Shown: positions 1 to 7,498, counted from the first letter of the stretch. The stretch: 40,361 nucleotides of DNA from a virus (IMGVR_UViG_3300011116_001074:1-40361), one strand, 5' to 3'. The notes: generated from the letters alone by a model not told the origin. Translations and numbers: made by a program.

Positions 1-2
1 TT

Positions 3-455
3 ATTAAACACCCAATAACAGGAAGACATTTTGTTTCAGATGAACCACACCCAACTGGTATTATTAGTACATTTTTTAATGGTCAAAAAATTCCACCAAA
101 ACTAACCGAAGAACGGGATGCTTGTTACCGAAAGGTAATGAATAGTTACGGTAAATGGAGTGCCAGAGCAGCACAAGCCACTGCCAAATGTCGTAAATCA
201 AAGGGTGATGTTCGCAAAACTAAAAGTGGAGCAAACCTTAAACGCTGGGGAGCAGAAAAGTGGAAAGACACTAAATCGGGCAAGGCTTGCGGTGCAGGCG
301 GAAAAAACGAGTACTGCAGACCCACTAAACGAGTAAGTAGTAGTACTCCAAAGACAACAGGTGAAATGAGTGCTGCCGAACTAAAAAGCAAGAAGGCAGA
401 AAAGTCAAGAGTAGGAATGAATGGAGCATTTGGAAACAAGGTAACACCAGCATGA
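3..455 (+). CDS. Partial small basic Cys-containing protein, DUF5872-like (5' end outside window)
   Basis: The reading frame is open from the window edge (first full codon at base 3), so the N-terminus is missing. An ATG at 138 exists, but upstream codons encode sensible sequence (RHFVSDEPHPTG), so I treat it as internal. The visible part is Lys/Arg rich and has the pattern LKRWGAEKW, then CGAGGKNEYCRPTKRVSS and TPKT. This recalls a short phage/bacterial family I know as DUF5872, whose conserved Trp-Lys-Trp and YCRP-KRVS stretches look like this; the family name is from memory. The two Cys near the C-terminus could bind metal or nucleic acid, but no function is established. It overlaps the next gene by 4 nt (ATGA), so the two are probably translated together. 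Confidence 0.6.
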   Translation: MKHPITGRHFVSDEPHPTGIISTFFNGQKIPPKLTEERDACYRKVMNSYGKWSARAAQATAKCRKSKGDVRKTKSGANLKRWGAEKWKDTKSGKACGAGGKNEYCRPTKRVSSSTPKTTGEMSAAELKSKKAEKSRVGMNGAFGNKVTPA

Positions 456-745
456 AATCGTTTCAAGAATACCTAAACGAAACTGCGGCATGGACACGCA
501 AAGAGGGAAAGAATCCTGAAGGTGGTCTCAATGCAAAAGGTGTTGCTTCTTACAGAGCAGAACATCCTGGAAGTAAATTAAAAACCGCAGTAACAACACC
601 TCCTTCTAAACTAAAAAAGGGCTCTAAAGCAGCAAAAAGAAGAAAATCTTTTTGTGCCAGAATGGGCGGAATGCCTGGAGCCATGAAAAAACCAAATGGA
701 GAACCTACTCGTAAAGCACTATCTCTTCGCAAGTGGAATTGTTAG
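452..745 (+). CDS. Small basic protein, DUF6321-like
   Basis: 97 residues, strongly basic. The core contains WTRKEGKNPEGGLNAKGV, PGSKLKTAVT, SKAAKRRKSFCARM and a C-terminal EPTRKALSLRKWNC. This matches my memory of DUF6321, a short domain common in cyanophage-type myoviruses and some bacteria; no biochemical role is known. The first residues (MKSFQEYLNE) resemble the short acidic-amphipathic starts seen on many marine T4-like virion proteins, which is only suggestive. The ATG overlaps the stop of the preceding gene (ATGA), and both are small, basic and Cys-containing, which suggests a paired function such as DNA binding or packaging. That is inference. Confidence 0.7.
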   Translation: MKSFQEYLNETAAWTRKEGKNPEGGLNAKGVASYRAEHPGSKLKTAVTTPPSKLKKGSKAAKRRKSFCARMGGMPGAMKKPNGEPTRKALSLRKWNC

Positions 746-750
746 AATTA

Positions 751-757
751 CTAAATA
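751..757 (+). promoter_or_regulatory. CTAAATA late-promoter-like box
   Basis: CTAAATA lies just after the stop of the previous gene and 21 nt before the ATG at 779. If it acts like the T4 late box TATAAATA (-13 to -6), transcription would start near 763, giving a short leader that contains AAAGGA as ribosome binding site. The same heptamer recurs upstream of other genes in the window. Assignment is by position and resemblance only. Confidence 0.4.
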
Positions 758-778
758 CAATATAACCAAAGGAATAAA

Positions 779-1168
779 ATGAACCCAATGTTTCGATCAT
801 ATCTCAAGAGTATGCAAACCAAAAGCCAAGACGCACAAAACCCAGGACTCTGGGTGAACGGTATGCGTCAGCCGATGCAAGAAGCTGTTAAGCCAGTAGA
901 CCAAAATACCAACAGAGAAGTTACTCCAGATGAAGCAGACATGCATGCAGATGCAGCTGCAGCGCAAACCGAAACAAACCGATTAGGTTCAGAAATTGGT
1001 CACCATCCTGAAGATGCTGATAATGATGGTGCTGTTACTCCTGAAGAAAGACGGCTAAGAGCAGCGGCAGCAGCAAACGTATCATCAGATAGTTGGGCAT
1101 CTATGGCTGCACAGCATTTTTCTGGACAAACTCCTAAATATTCAGCTGGTGATTCGGATGCGTATTAA
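779..1168 (+). CDS. Hypothetical protein with one EF-hand-like calcium loop
   Basis: 129 residues, no family recognised. The central and C-terminal parts are rich in Ala, Asp and Glu. Residues 79-90 read DADNDGAVTPEE, which fits the 12-residue EF-hand loop exactly (D at 1, 3 and 5, G at 6, hydrophobic at 8, E at 12) and is followed by a helical Ala/Arg stretch. Calcium binding is therefore plausible for a structural or capsid-associated protein, but a single loop is weak evidence. The start is supported by AAAGGA 8 nt upstream. The stop overlaps the convergent resolvase stop by 4 nt, leaving no room for a conventional terminator. Confidence 0.65.
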   Translation: MNPMFRSYLKSMQTKSQDAQNPGLWVNGMRQPMQEAVKPVDQNTNREVTPDEADMHADAAAAQTETNRLGSEIGHHPEDADNDGAVTPEERRLRAAAAANVSSDSWASMAAQHFSGQTPKYSAGDSDAY

Positions 1169-1722
1169 GCTAAACTATTGAGTTTCGTATACAGACTCTT
1201 ACAAATATAATAAGAATCGACGATGTCGGAAACTGGGTTTCCGACATCTTTCTTATCTGGACTAATAGTTCCCTTGAGATCTATTCCAGTCTCCATTAGA
1301 AATGCCTGATACATCTCTTCTTTGTTTGCGTTGCCCTTGCCAGCAGCCTGCTTCTTCACAGCACTCGGAGGAATCACCTCTACTGGAATACTTAATTGAT
1401 GCAGACGATACTTCAGAACGCCAGTATTCTCTGCAATATGAAACACTTTACCCTTTGCGCCGTATGCATACCCTTCCAGGGCTATCTGGTCGCATCCTAT
1501 GCACATCTGTAGTGCCCAGTCTGATATGCTTTCAAATCTGGCAAAATCAGAGTTCCAGTCATCGAATGGATCTCCACGAATATTGGTTAGGAATAATTTT
1601 TGATTTTTCTTTACATCACTCAGAAAGTAGAATGAACATCTCTGAAACTTGAAAGGCTCTGTGGAGTTAAACACACAGATGCTTGGACTCGTCATGGAAT
1701 AATCTATACCTGCGATAATCAC
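1165..1722 (-). CDS. RuvC-like Holliday-junction resolvase / RNase H-fold nuclease
   Basis: 185 residues. The N-terminal strand IIAGIDYSMTSPSICV gives the first acidic residue (D7) of the RuvC/RNase H fold. The second is E83 in IALEGYAYGAKGK, and SDIVDSYYICK near 165-175 supplies the C-terminal aspartates (D166/D169). Such enzymes resolve branched DNA, a job done in T4 by the unrelated endonuclease VII (gp49); replacing gp49 with a RuvC-type enzyme is an inference. The start codon is GTG at 1722-1720 and no Shine-Dalgarno is visible. A CTAAATA box ends 5 nt before the GTG, so the transcript could be leaderless. It lies downstream of the protease and the 26-residue peptide. Confidence 0.8.
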   Translation of the reverse strand: MIIAGIDYSMTSPSICVFNSTEPFKFQRCSFYFLSDVKKNQKLFLTNIRGDPFDDWNSDFARFESISDWALQMCIGCDQIALEGYAYGAKGKVFHIAENTGVLKYRLHQLSIPVEVIPPSAVKKQAAGKGNANKEEMYQAFLMETGIDLKGTISPDKKDVGNPVSDIVDSYYICKSLYTKLNSLA

Positions 1723-1727
1723 AAAGG

Positions 1728-1734
1728 TATTTAG
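1728..1734 (-). promoter_or_regulatory. CTAAATA late-promoter-like box abutting the resolvase start
   Basis: On the minus strand GCCTAAATA is followed by CCTTT and then the GTG start of the RuvC-like gene. With T4 late spacing, +1 would fall on the G of GTG, giving a leaderless message. The same nonamer GCCTAAATA occurs before the genes at 2638 (+) and 21646 (-). Confidence 0.35.
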
Positions 1735-1736
1735 GC

Positions 1737-1817
1737 TTAAAACCCAAACAGTCTAGCCAGAATAACACCGACTAGAAAGCTACAGGCTGCGACTAGACCT
1801 CGTTGAATCTTACTCAT
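1737..1817 (-). CDS. 26-residue putative single-pass membrane peptide
   Basis: A short frame encodes MSKIQRGLVAACSFLVGVIL followed by ARLFGF: a basic N-terminus, then one hydrophobic helix long enough to cross a membrane. The ATG overlaps the last codons of the protease gene. It has a good ribosome binding site, GGAG, 7 nt upstream inside the protease coding sequence, which argues that it is really translated. The partner is probably the membrane-anchored protease encoded just upstream; a holin-like or inhibitor-like role would be speculation. It could also be a chance frame, since 27 codons is short. Confidence 0.5.
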   Translation of the reverse strand: MSKIQRGLVAACSFLVGVILARLFGF

Positions 1818-2574
1818 TAATCTTCTCCATCTGTCTGATCCAAGGAACGTACAGATCTACTCTTGCAGCAATCTGATCCACTACAGAGTACTCCATAATC
1901 ATAAGCGCAGATATTACTCCTGCCAGTTTACCGCCGTCCTCGAATACGGCACCACCAGAATCACCAAGCCAGATGTTTCCTTTGTAGGCAAGAAAACGAA
2001 TATACGTTGGTTGTTCTACAATGGTTCCGTAATACCAGAATGTGTGTTCATTACTAATTTTTTTAATTTTATGAGAGAATCCAACTGTTGTTAATAATTC
2101 TCCTCGCTTTAGTTCTTGCGGATCTGTCTGTAACACTGCAGGAGTTTCCAGACACGCCTCCTCTAAGAAAAGTAAACCGATATCATTTTTTCCGTAATTC
2201 TCTTCCGAGTAGTCTGGGTGCATTACAGATTTTCTAATCTTGTAGCACTGGTTATTTGTTCGGAAATACTCTAATTCAGAATCTTTAATTACGTGTGCCG
2301 CAGTAACAACTACTTTGGGAGCAATCAATGTTCCACTACCAATAAAGCGACTATTAGTGACTAAGATTTCTCCAACACATTTATAGGTATCTACACAGTC
2401 ATCAGTTACTACTGTGAAACCTGGATAACTTTCTACCTCTAGAAAGTCATCAATCACAGTTGCTGGACTAGGAAGATTGATTTTAGGTAGTACAGGCTTT
2501 GCTTCTTTGTGCTTCAAGAGGAGCACCACGAAGACTACTGCGAAACTTATTGCAGCAAGCCTGAGGTATTTCAT
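1810..2574 (-). CDS. Membrane-anchored or secreted trypsin-like serine protease (S1 family)
   Basis: 254 residues. An N-terminal hydrophobic segment (about 5-20, after MKYLR) is a signal peptide or membrane anchor. The protease domain has VVTAAHVI (His94), KNDIGLLFL (Asp131) and LGDSGGAVF (Ser206), the full S1 triad in the usual order. Cysteines at 60, 66, 110 and 141 could form disulphides, consistent with action outside the cytoplasm. Phage S1-type proteases are uncommon; targets could be host envelope proteins or phage virion proteins. It is transcribed divergently from the 669-residue gene and is followed by the 26-residue membrane peptide. The protease fold is well supported, the target unknown. 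Confidence 0.85.
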   Translation of the reverse strand: MKYLRLAAISFAVVFVVLLLKHKEAKPVLPKINLPSPATVIDDFLEVESYPGFTVVTDDCVDTYKCVGEILVTNSRFIGSGTLIAPKVVVTAAHVIKDSELEYFRTNNQCYKIRKSVMHPDYSEENYGKNDIGLLFLEEACLETPAVLQTDPQELKRGELLTTVGFSHKIKKISNEHTFWYYGTIVEQPTYIRFLAYKGNIWLGDSGGAVFEDGGKLAGVISALMIMEYSVVDQIAARVDLYVPWIRQMEKINE

Positions 2575-2608
2575 ACACTAGTATGTATACAGGTAAAGTT
2601 AAAAAAGC

Positions 2609-2615
2609 CTAAATA
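2609..2615 (+). promoter_or_regulatory. CTAAATA late-promoter-like box
   Basis: GCCTAAATA in the short divergent spacer precedes the ATG at 2638 by 22 nt. Predicted +1 is near 2621, leaving a leader with AAGGA in a good ribosome-binding position. Confidence 0.45.
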
Positions 2616-2637
2616 AAGTAGAAAAAAGGAACCCTTT

Positions 2638-4647
2638 ATGCAAAAACCAGTAAACAGTGAAACCAATCTAATCAAAGCCATTTGGAATCGTACCAATCTT
2701 AACGAACAAAATTCAAAAGGCGAAGTACTTAAAGCATTAGCAAAAGCAGCAGAGGGTATGTTTACAAAAGAAACAGCTGAAGCAGCAGCAAAAGCAGCAG
2801 CAAAGGCAGCAGAAAAGGAAGCAGCCGAAGCAGCAGGAAAGGCTATAGAACCTGATCTATTTTCTGGTATTCCTGCAGCAGGAATTGCCACTCCTACTCT
2901 GACAACTGCAGCAGGAAAAATATATTCTCCTAAGCCTCCCAAGACAACTAGTGAAGTTATGCGTGATGCAGCTGGTTTAAGATTGACTAAAACTGGAAAA
3001 AGAGCAGTTAATCAAAAAGTCTCTTTTGATCCAGCACAACCAACAGTTAGCACTTCAGCAGAACCTTATCCTACAATTCAAACAACACCAGAACCTTTAC
3101 GTACTTCTTCTGAAATTACTGGTGCTAAAGATACCTCAGGAATAAAGGTTACTGTTGGTGGCAATCAAATGTCCCCTATTTCTTATCCTGGAACAGTGCA
3201 TAAGTTTGATCCTAATTGGAGAAATAATTTATTAAATTTAGGAAGATCTGAGCCATTATTTCCAAAGGCTGCACAGACTAATAATCCTCTAGCAGTAGGA
3301 CCAGGTCAAGGAAGAGCTGTTCCTGTTATAAAGACTCAAGAACCTATTAATTCTCATAACACTCTAGCTACAGGAAAAGAGAGAACTAGTACAGGTGGTA
3401 GCAACCAAACTGATGGTGGTGGTAGTGAAGGCTATCGACAACCGACCCCACAAGATCCCATTAAAAATCCAAATGGTGATGGTCCAGGTCCTAGACCCAT
3501 TAAAGATCCAGATCCTGTTATTAAGGGTATTGAAGGAACTAAAATACCTGGTTCCACTACACCAAAAGCAAATGGCAACTTATTGAGAAAAGCTGCTGAG
3601 ATTGGTGTATTAGTAGCTGGTGCAGCAAAATTAGCTGGCGTTCCAGCAGGAACACAAGGAACACCATATGTTCCATATAGTCCATCACAAGATGATAATA
3701 ATTCTAGAACAGCTGGTGGAGCTAGCTCAGCAGGTGGAGCTGGCTCAGCAGGAAAACAATATTATTATCCAGATACTTTTGTTGGACGAGAAATTGGAAC
3801 AGAAACATCTGCATCTCCAAAGAAGCAAACTGTTGATCAGCAATTGGCTTCAACAGCAAAACAAATTACAGATAGATCTGGTACACAAAAGGCTGCAACA
3901 ACTGCCGCACCTGCTCGAGTAACTCCTGTTCAGATAACTGAGCCAGGAATTCCTGCTGGTCAATTAAATCAACCGCATGTTCAACGACCAGCAACTAATC
4001 AGGAAGACTTGAAAAGAGTTCGTTGGAATTCTGCTTCATATCATCAATTATCTCCAGAGGAAAAGAAGTTTGTTGAAGATAATGATGCTGCTCAAGGATT
4101 TGATAGGATGCCAGGTGGTAAATATCATACCGAACATCAAATGGAATCTTATACTCCAGAAAAACAAGAAATTGTTGAACACTATCGCCAACTGTTGACA
4201 CAGAAATTAATGGAACAAGAACATTGGGGTCAGGATAAAGTTAGACGTGCAATAGAAAAAGGAGTAATTGATGCTACCTCATATGCTCCAGGCAGAGAAG
4301 GCGTGGAACATATGCATTCGGCACTTGAGGGTGGAACAATTAGTGTACCACCCGTAGGTGGACATAGTGGTAAAAGAAAAGATGTAACTAATTATACCAA
4401 ACCAATGGATAGAGTTTTTGCAGGTCAGAAAATTTTTCCAGATAATCGTTCAGCACAAGCAAGTCTTCATATGATTATGAGAAGTATGGGAAATCTTCAT
4501 GGTTCACATCCTACTGGTTTTAATCCTGCTCTCCAGGGAATAGTACCACACGACCCAGCCACTCATGCTGCTCTAAACCAATTAGATCCATCAACAGTTG
4601 CTCATACTCAAAATCTTAGAAAAGCTTGGAAGCAACAATATCCTTAA
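2638..4647 (+). CDS. Large Ala/Pro/Thr-rich protein of unknown function
   Basis: 669 residues, no family recognised. Residues about 34-70 form a run of Ala/Glu/Lys repeats likely to be helical or coiled coil. A long Pro/Thr/Gly-rich, probably disordered middle follows, with a GGGSEG-type glycine stretch near 260. One mildly hydrophobic Ala-rich segment lies at about 312-335. The C-terminal 200 residues are less repetitive and end in several His-containing segments (HQMESYTPEKQE, MHSALEGG, LHMIMRSMGNLHGSH), so this part may be the folded domain. The composition suggests a virion or ejected protein, not an enzyme, but this is a guess. AAGGA precedes the ATG. Its stop overlaps the convergent ribonucleotide reductase stop by 4 nt. 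Confidence 0.8.
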   Translation: MQKPVNSETNLIKAIWNRTNLNEQNSKGEVLKALAKAAEGMFTKETAEAAAKAAAKAAEKEAAEAAGKAIEPDLFSGIPAAGIATPTLTTAAGKIYSPKPPKTTSEVMRDAAGLRLTKTGKRAVNQKVSFDPAQPTVSTSAEPYPTIQTTPEPLRTSSEITGAKDTSGIKVTVGGNQMSPISYPGTVHKFDPNWRNNLLNLGRSEPLFPKAAQTNNPLAVGPGQGRAVPVIKTQEPINSHNTLATGKERTSTGGSNQTDGGGSEGYRQPTPQDPIKNPNGDGPGPRPIKDPDPVIKGIEGTKIPGSTTPKANGNLLRKAAEIGVLVAGAAKLAGVPAGTQGTPYVPYSPSQDDNNSRTAGGASSAGGAGSAGKQYYYPDTFVGREIGTETSASPKKQTVDQQLASTAKQITDRSGTQKAATTAAPARVTPVQITEPGIPAGQLNQPHVQRPATNQEDLKRVRWNSASYHQLSPEEKKFVEDNDAAQGFDRMPGGKYHTEHQMESYTPEKQEIVEHYRQLLTQKLMEQEHWGQDKVRRAIEKGVIDATSYAPGREGVEHMHSALEGGTISVPPVGGHSGKRKDVTNYTKPMDRVFAGQKIFPDNRSAQASLHMIMRSMGNLHGSHPTGFNPALQGIVPHDPATHAALNQLDPSTVAHTQNLRKAWKQQYP

Positions 4648-6566
4648 TTTGTTAGATCAACTAGTTCGCATTTATCTCCACTACACGCAAGTGTTTGTGT
4701 GCCAGTAGTTGTGTCTACCTTTTCGTAGTTCTTGAGTTCTGACCAGTCAACATCGGTAGGAATCTTTAACAACAGAGCTTCGTACTCTTCCTTGGTGCAG
4801 TCTTGGTATGGTGCCTGACGATACGAATGGTCGCTATGTGGCAAGAAACTAATACCACTAACTTCATCGAAGTGCTTATACACCCAAGCACCAACTTCCA
4901 TCCACTCTTCTTCACGAACTGTTACTGTGATAGACGGCTTGTGTTCACACCAATACTTTTGATATGTTAACCACAACTCTAGATGATCCAGAGCAGACAT
5001 ATCATTGCGTGTCACTGATCCTACTGCTTTCATGGGGAATGAAAACACCATAACATGATCAGGCTTGGTTACATCAGGCTCTGCAGGAAATCCCTTGTCC
5101 GTCATCATCTGACACAAAGGATCCTTGCGATCTGCACGAACAGTACGAACATAATATTCATTGTGACGAGCATGAATGCCACTGGCTGCGTCAACAAGTT
5201 GTGACACTGTTCCGCTTGGCTTTACGCAGGTAATAGCAGCCGCTGCATTAATACCTAACTTCTTTGCCCATTCCGCATTTGTTGTTATTGCCACCTTCTT
5301 AAGGTCGGCAAGCAATACAGCAATATCGTCTTGAGATTCACCACGCATAATGTGATTATCCAAAATACCTGTAAGCGACACTCCCAACAGGGCTTCTTCT
5401 TCACAATTTTTTGTAAATTCGCTAGACAGGTATGGGAAGTTGGTCAGGGACGCTTGCCATGTACCAAGAATAGCGGCAAGACGACACTTGCGTGTCAACG
5501 ACTCAATGGTGTCGTCTGCACGAACAACCACCTCGGTAAGATTACAGAATTGTCGGTCACGAAGAATTATTTCACTGCACGGATTTGTTCCAAACTCGTA
5601 GGTGGCATCACGACGATCACCTAATCCCTCTGTTTGCTTCTGAGCAGCAGCACGATTGAAAATACCTCGCTCACCACTCTTGCTCTTGTACAGGGAAACC
5701 CATTCCTCCATGAAGGTACCAATCTCTGGTCGTTCATTATACACTACGCTATTATTCGCAAGTGCCCGTTGTGGATTGGCTTCCCACCATGCTCCAGTTT
5801 TTGCATCACGCATACGTTCATCGGTGAGGTTTGATAGACTGATAAGAGCAGATCGACGCACTCCTCCCACCACCACAACCTCCGCAACCTTACAGACAAT
5901 ATCATGGCATTCGATACTTGTGAGTTTGCGTCCAGCGGCACGTTTAAAAGTATCCACAGTGAACCTAAAGAGATCAACCAATGGTTGAGGTCCACTGGCT
6001 CTACCTCCGAAAGTCTTAAGCCTTGCCCCATGAGCCCGTACCTTAGAGACATCCCATTTTGGAACTTGACCTCCAATAAGTAGGGACACCAATTCCTTGT
6101 AAGCCTTAGCCCAACCAGCCTTTGAATCCTGTACAATAATTGTAGTGTCCGAATCAGTAAATTGCTCTGCAATTGTTGGTAATTTGTCAACGTATTGCCT
6201 TTCTACGGAGAATCCAACTCCTGTGCCACACATTAAAATATATAAAATTTCATCGAATGCTCGTACTCGATTAACTGCCACATACGAACAGTTGTATCCT
6301 GCCGTATGGTCTCGCTCTAGTGCTTCTCCTGCAGTCATCAGGGAGCGCATGGAAGGCATGATCTCTAGGTTAAGAACTGCTTGGCGTAACTCTTCTCTTG
6401 TTGCCTTGTCCAACTTGCATTTAGTATTTTCTTTGAGGTGACCGTCAAAGAAATGGAAATAACGATTAACGGTTTCTTCCCAGGTCTCACGACGATTCTC
6501 CTCTTCTAGCCAGCGGCTGTAGCGAGAAAGGTGAATGAATTGTTGAAATTGTGTTGGTAAATGCAT
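4644..6566 (-). CDS. nrdJ: Adenosylcobalamin-dependent ribonucleoside-triphosphate reductase, monomeric class II
   Basis: 640 residues. It reduces ribonucleotides to deoxyribonucleotides with a cobalamin-generated thiyl radical. The pattern matches the Lactobacillus-type monomeric enzyme: GTNPCSEI gives N328, C330 (radical cysteine) and E332; C341 lies 11 residues further, as in the reference enzyme (408/419); C93 in YNCSY is the redox partner; and a C-terminal ACSGDKC provides the C-X4-C shuttle (C628/C633). The stretch VRAHGARLKTFGGRASGPQP is also typical. It is shorter than the roughly 739-residue reference. T4 instead has a class I NrdA/NrdB. It is the last gene of the gp43-to-RNR run. 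AAGGAAA gives a good ribosome binding site. Confidence 0.92.
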   Translation of the reverse strand: MHLPTQFQQFIHLSRYSRWLEEENRRETWEETVNRYFHFFDGHLKENTKCKLDKATREELRQAVLNLEIMPSMRSLMTAGEALERDHTAGYNCSYVAVNRVRAFDEILYILMCGTGVGFSVERQYVDKLPTIAEQFTDSDTTIIVQDSKAGWAKAYKELVSLLIGGQVPKWDVSKVRAHGARLKTFGGRASGPQPLVDLFRFTVDTFKRAAGRKLTSIECHDIVCKVAEVVVVGGVRRSALISLSNLTDERMRDAKTGAWWEANPQRALANNSVVYNERPEIGTFMEEWVSLYKSKSGERGIFNRAAAQKQTEGLGDRRDATYEFGTNPCSEIILRDRQFCNLTEVVVRADDTIESLTRKCRLAAILGTWQASLTNFPYLSSEFTKNCEEEALLGVSLTGILDNHIMRGESQDDIAVLLADLKKVAITTNAEWAKKLGINAAAAITCVKPSGTVSQLVDAASGIHARHNEYYVRTVRADRKDPLCQMMTDKGFPAEPDVTKPDHVMVFSFPMKAVGSVTRNDMSALDHLELWLTYQKYWCEHKPSITVTVREEEWMEVGAWVYKHFDEVSGISFLPHSDHSYRQAPYQDCTKEEYEALLLKIPTDVDWSELKNYEKVDTTTGTQTLACSGDKCELVDLTN

Positions 6567-6591
6567 GATAAGTTTCCTTTTAATTTATAAA

Positions 6592-7275
6592 TTATTTAGT
6601 AAGAACATTCCAAGAGTTAGTAAACAACGGTTCAATTATTTCTCCAATAGCAGAAGCGTATTGTTGAACTTCCCATTGAGCGTGAGCATCTGAGCGTTGT
6701 TTAAATATACGAGCAAATGCAGAGAGTGATCCAGTCCACCACCATTCAGTATACGTACTTTGTGGAAGTATGGCACGTGCTTGTTCTGGTGCCACTCCGT
6801 TCTGTAACAAATACTTGTAAGTTTCTATTGCCTTTTCAATTATGCCTTCACTAATCTGATCCAATTCAATAGCCAATGCTGGATCAACAAAGTCATAACT
6901 TCCTTGCTTTGCACCATTGATTGGAGCATTTCTCCAAACAGGAGTATAGAATTCTGGAGTGTCAGTGACATATCTTCGTGACATCTCATTCTCCACCATT
7001 CCCACTTTGTGCTTGAACAATTGTGTTCTTACAAAGATAGGTGCCTTAACTCTTAGTGTGATTTGAGGATGTGCGAATGGTGTCCAGTGCTGATGTTTTG
7101 CCAGATAATTAATTAATTTTATATCTTTATCGGCAAGAGTGTCTTCGTCAACCGACCAGTCACTTTCTTTATTGAATGATACACGAGCAGCATTGACCAC
7201 AGTCAAGTCACTCCCCATATGCTCTACGTACTCAACGTGTCCATGGTCTAAAATATTAATCTTCGTCTTCTTCAT
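6592..7275 (-). CDS. thyX: Flavin-dependent thymidylate synthase ThyX
   Basis: 227 residues from the ATG at 7275. The enzyme makes dTMP from dUMP with FAD and methylene-tetrahydrofolate. The substrate-binding motif, usually RHR-X7-8-S, appears as KHKVGMVENEMS at 88-99 followed by RRYV; both arginines of RHR are lysine here. Other family features are NAARVSF and HWTPFAHPQITLRVKAPIFV. An upstream ATG at 7317 would add 14 Lys/Arg-rich residues, but it lies inside the acidic-protein gene. The ATG at 7275 has GAGGA about 8 nt upstream, so I prefer it. The neighbouring RNR supplies the deoxynucleotide precursors, so the pair forms a dNTP module. Confidence 0.92.
   Translation of the reverse strand: MKKTKINILDHGHVEYVEHMGSDLTVVNAARVSFNKESDWSVDEDTLADKDIKLINYLAKHQHWTPFAHPQITLRVKAPIFVRTQLFKHKVGMVENEMSRRYVTDTPEFYTPVWRNAPINGAKQGSYDFVDPALAIELDQISEGIIEKAIETYKYLLQNGVAPEQARAILPQSTYTEWWWTGSLSAFARIFKQRSDAHAQWEVQQYASAIGEIIEPLFTNSWNVLTK
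6593..6599 (-). promoter_or_regulatory. Possible late-type box(es) before the RNR gene
   Basis: CTAAATA overlaps the last codons and stop of thyX, and a second sequence, TATAAATT (6582-6589), matches the T4 late consensus at 7 of 8 bases. Either could give the RNR gene a transcript of its own. Because CTAAATA partly encodes the thyX C-terminus, the first match may be chance. Confidence 0.25.
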
Positions 7276-7498
7276 TTTCCTCATCCTCAAAATCTTCTTC
7301 GTTCTCTTCTTCAACATCCTCTAGGTCATCTATGTCTTCAAGATCAATCTCGAAATTTGTTACATCAACTCCTGTGTGATCTTTGGCATACGAATGAGCT
7401 TTTTCAAACAATTTTGGATCTGTTTCTTTTACGTATTCTATTAAAAGAAAACAAAAAATTAAAATCATATTTTCTGATTCAAAATCTATTTTTCTCAT
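7256..7498 (-). CDS. Small acidic protein with Asp/Glu tail
   Basis: 80 residues. A short hydrophobic stretch at 11-21 (MILIFCFLLIE) is followed by a normal-looking middle and, from about residue 50, an almost uninterrupted Asp/Glu tail. No family is recognised. The ATG overlaps the primase stop (ATGA) and the end overlaps the thyX start by 20 nt, so it is embedded in the replication operon. Acidic tails on small phage proteins often mimic DNA or bind basic partners; whether that is true here is unknown. Confidence 0.65.
   Translation of the reverse strand: MRKIDFESENMILIFCFLLIEYVKETDPKLFEKAHSYAKDHTGVDVTNFEIDLEDIDDLEDVEEENEEDFEDEENEEDED

Noticed and set aside
146-466. 106-residue minus-strand frame opposite the first gene
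   Set aside because: Shadow of two overlapping DUF-like genes, whose conserved motifs read on the plus strand.
1134-1140. CTAAATA inside the 129-residue gene
   Set aside because: Coding position near the end of the gene with only convergent DNA downstream, so it would drive nothing.
2571-2942. 123-residue minus-strand frame rich in Ala/Ser/Phe
   Set aside because: Complement of the Ala-repeat coding start of the 669-residue gene; the low-complexity codons create the open frame.
5744-6190. 148-residue minus-strand frame within the RNR gene
   Set aside because: It lies fully inside the RNR coding sequence in another frame, where the catalytic reading is certain.
7276-7317. 14-residue Lys/Arg-rich extension of ThyX
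   Set aside because: It reads through the acidic-tail codons of the upstream gene; the ATG at 7275 has a better ribosome binding site and fits family length.
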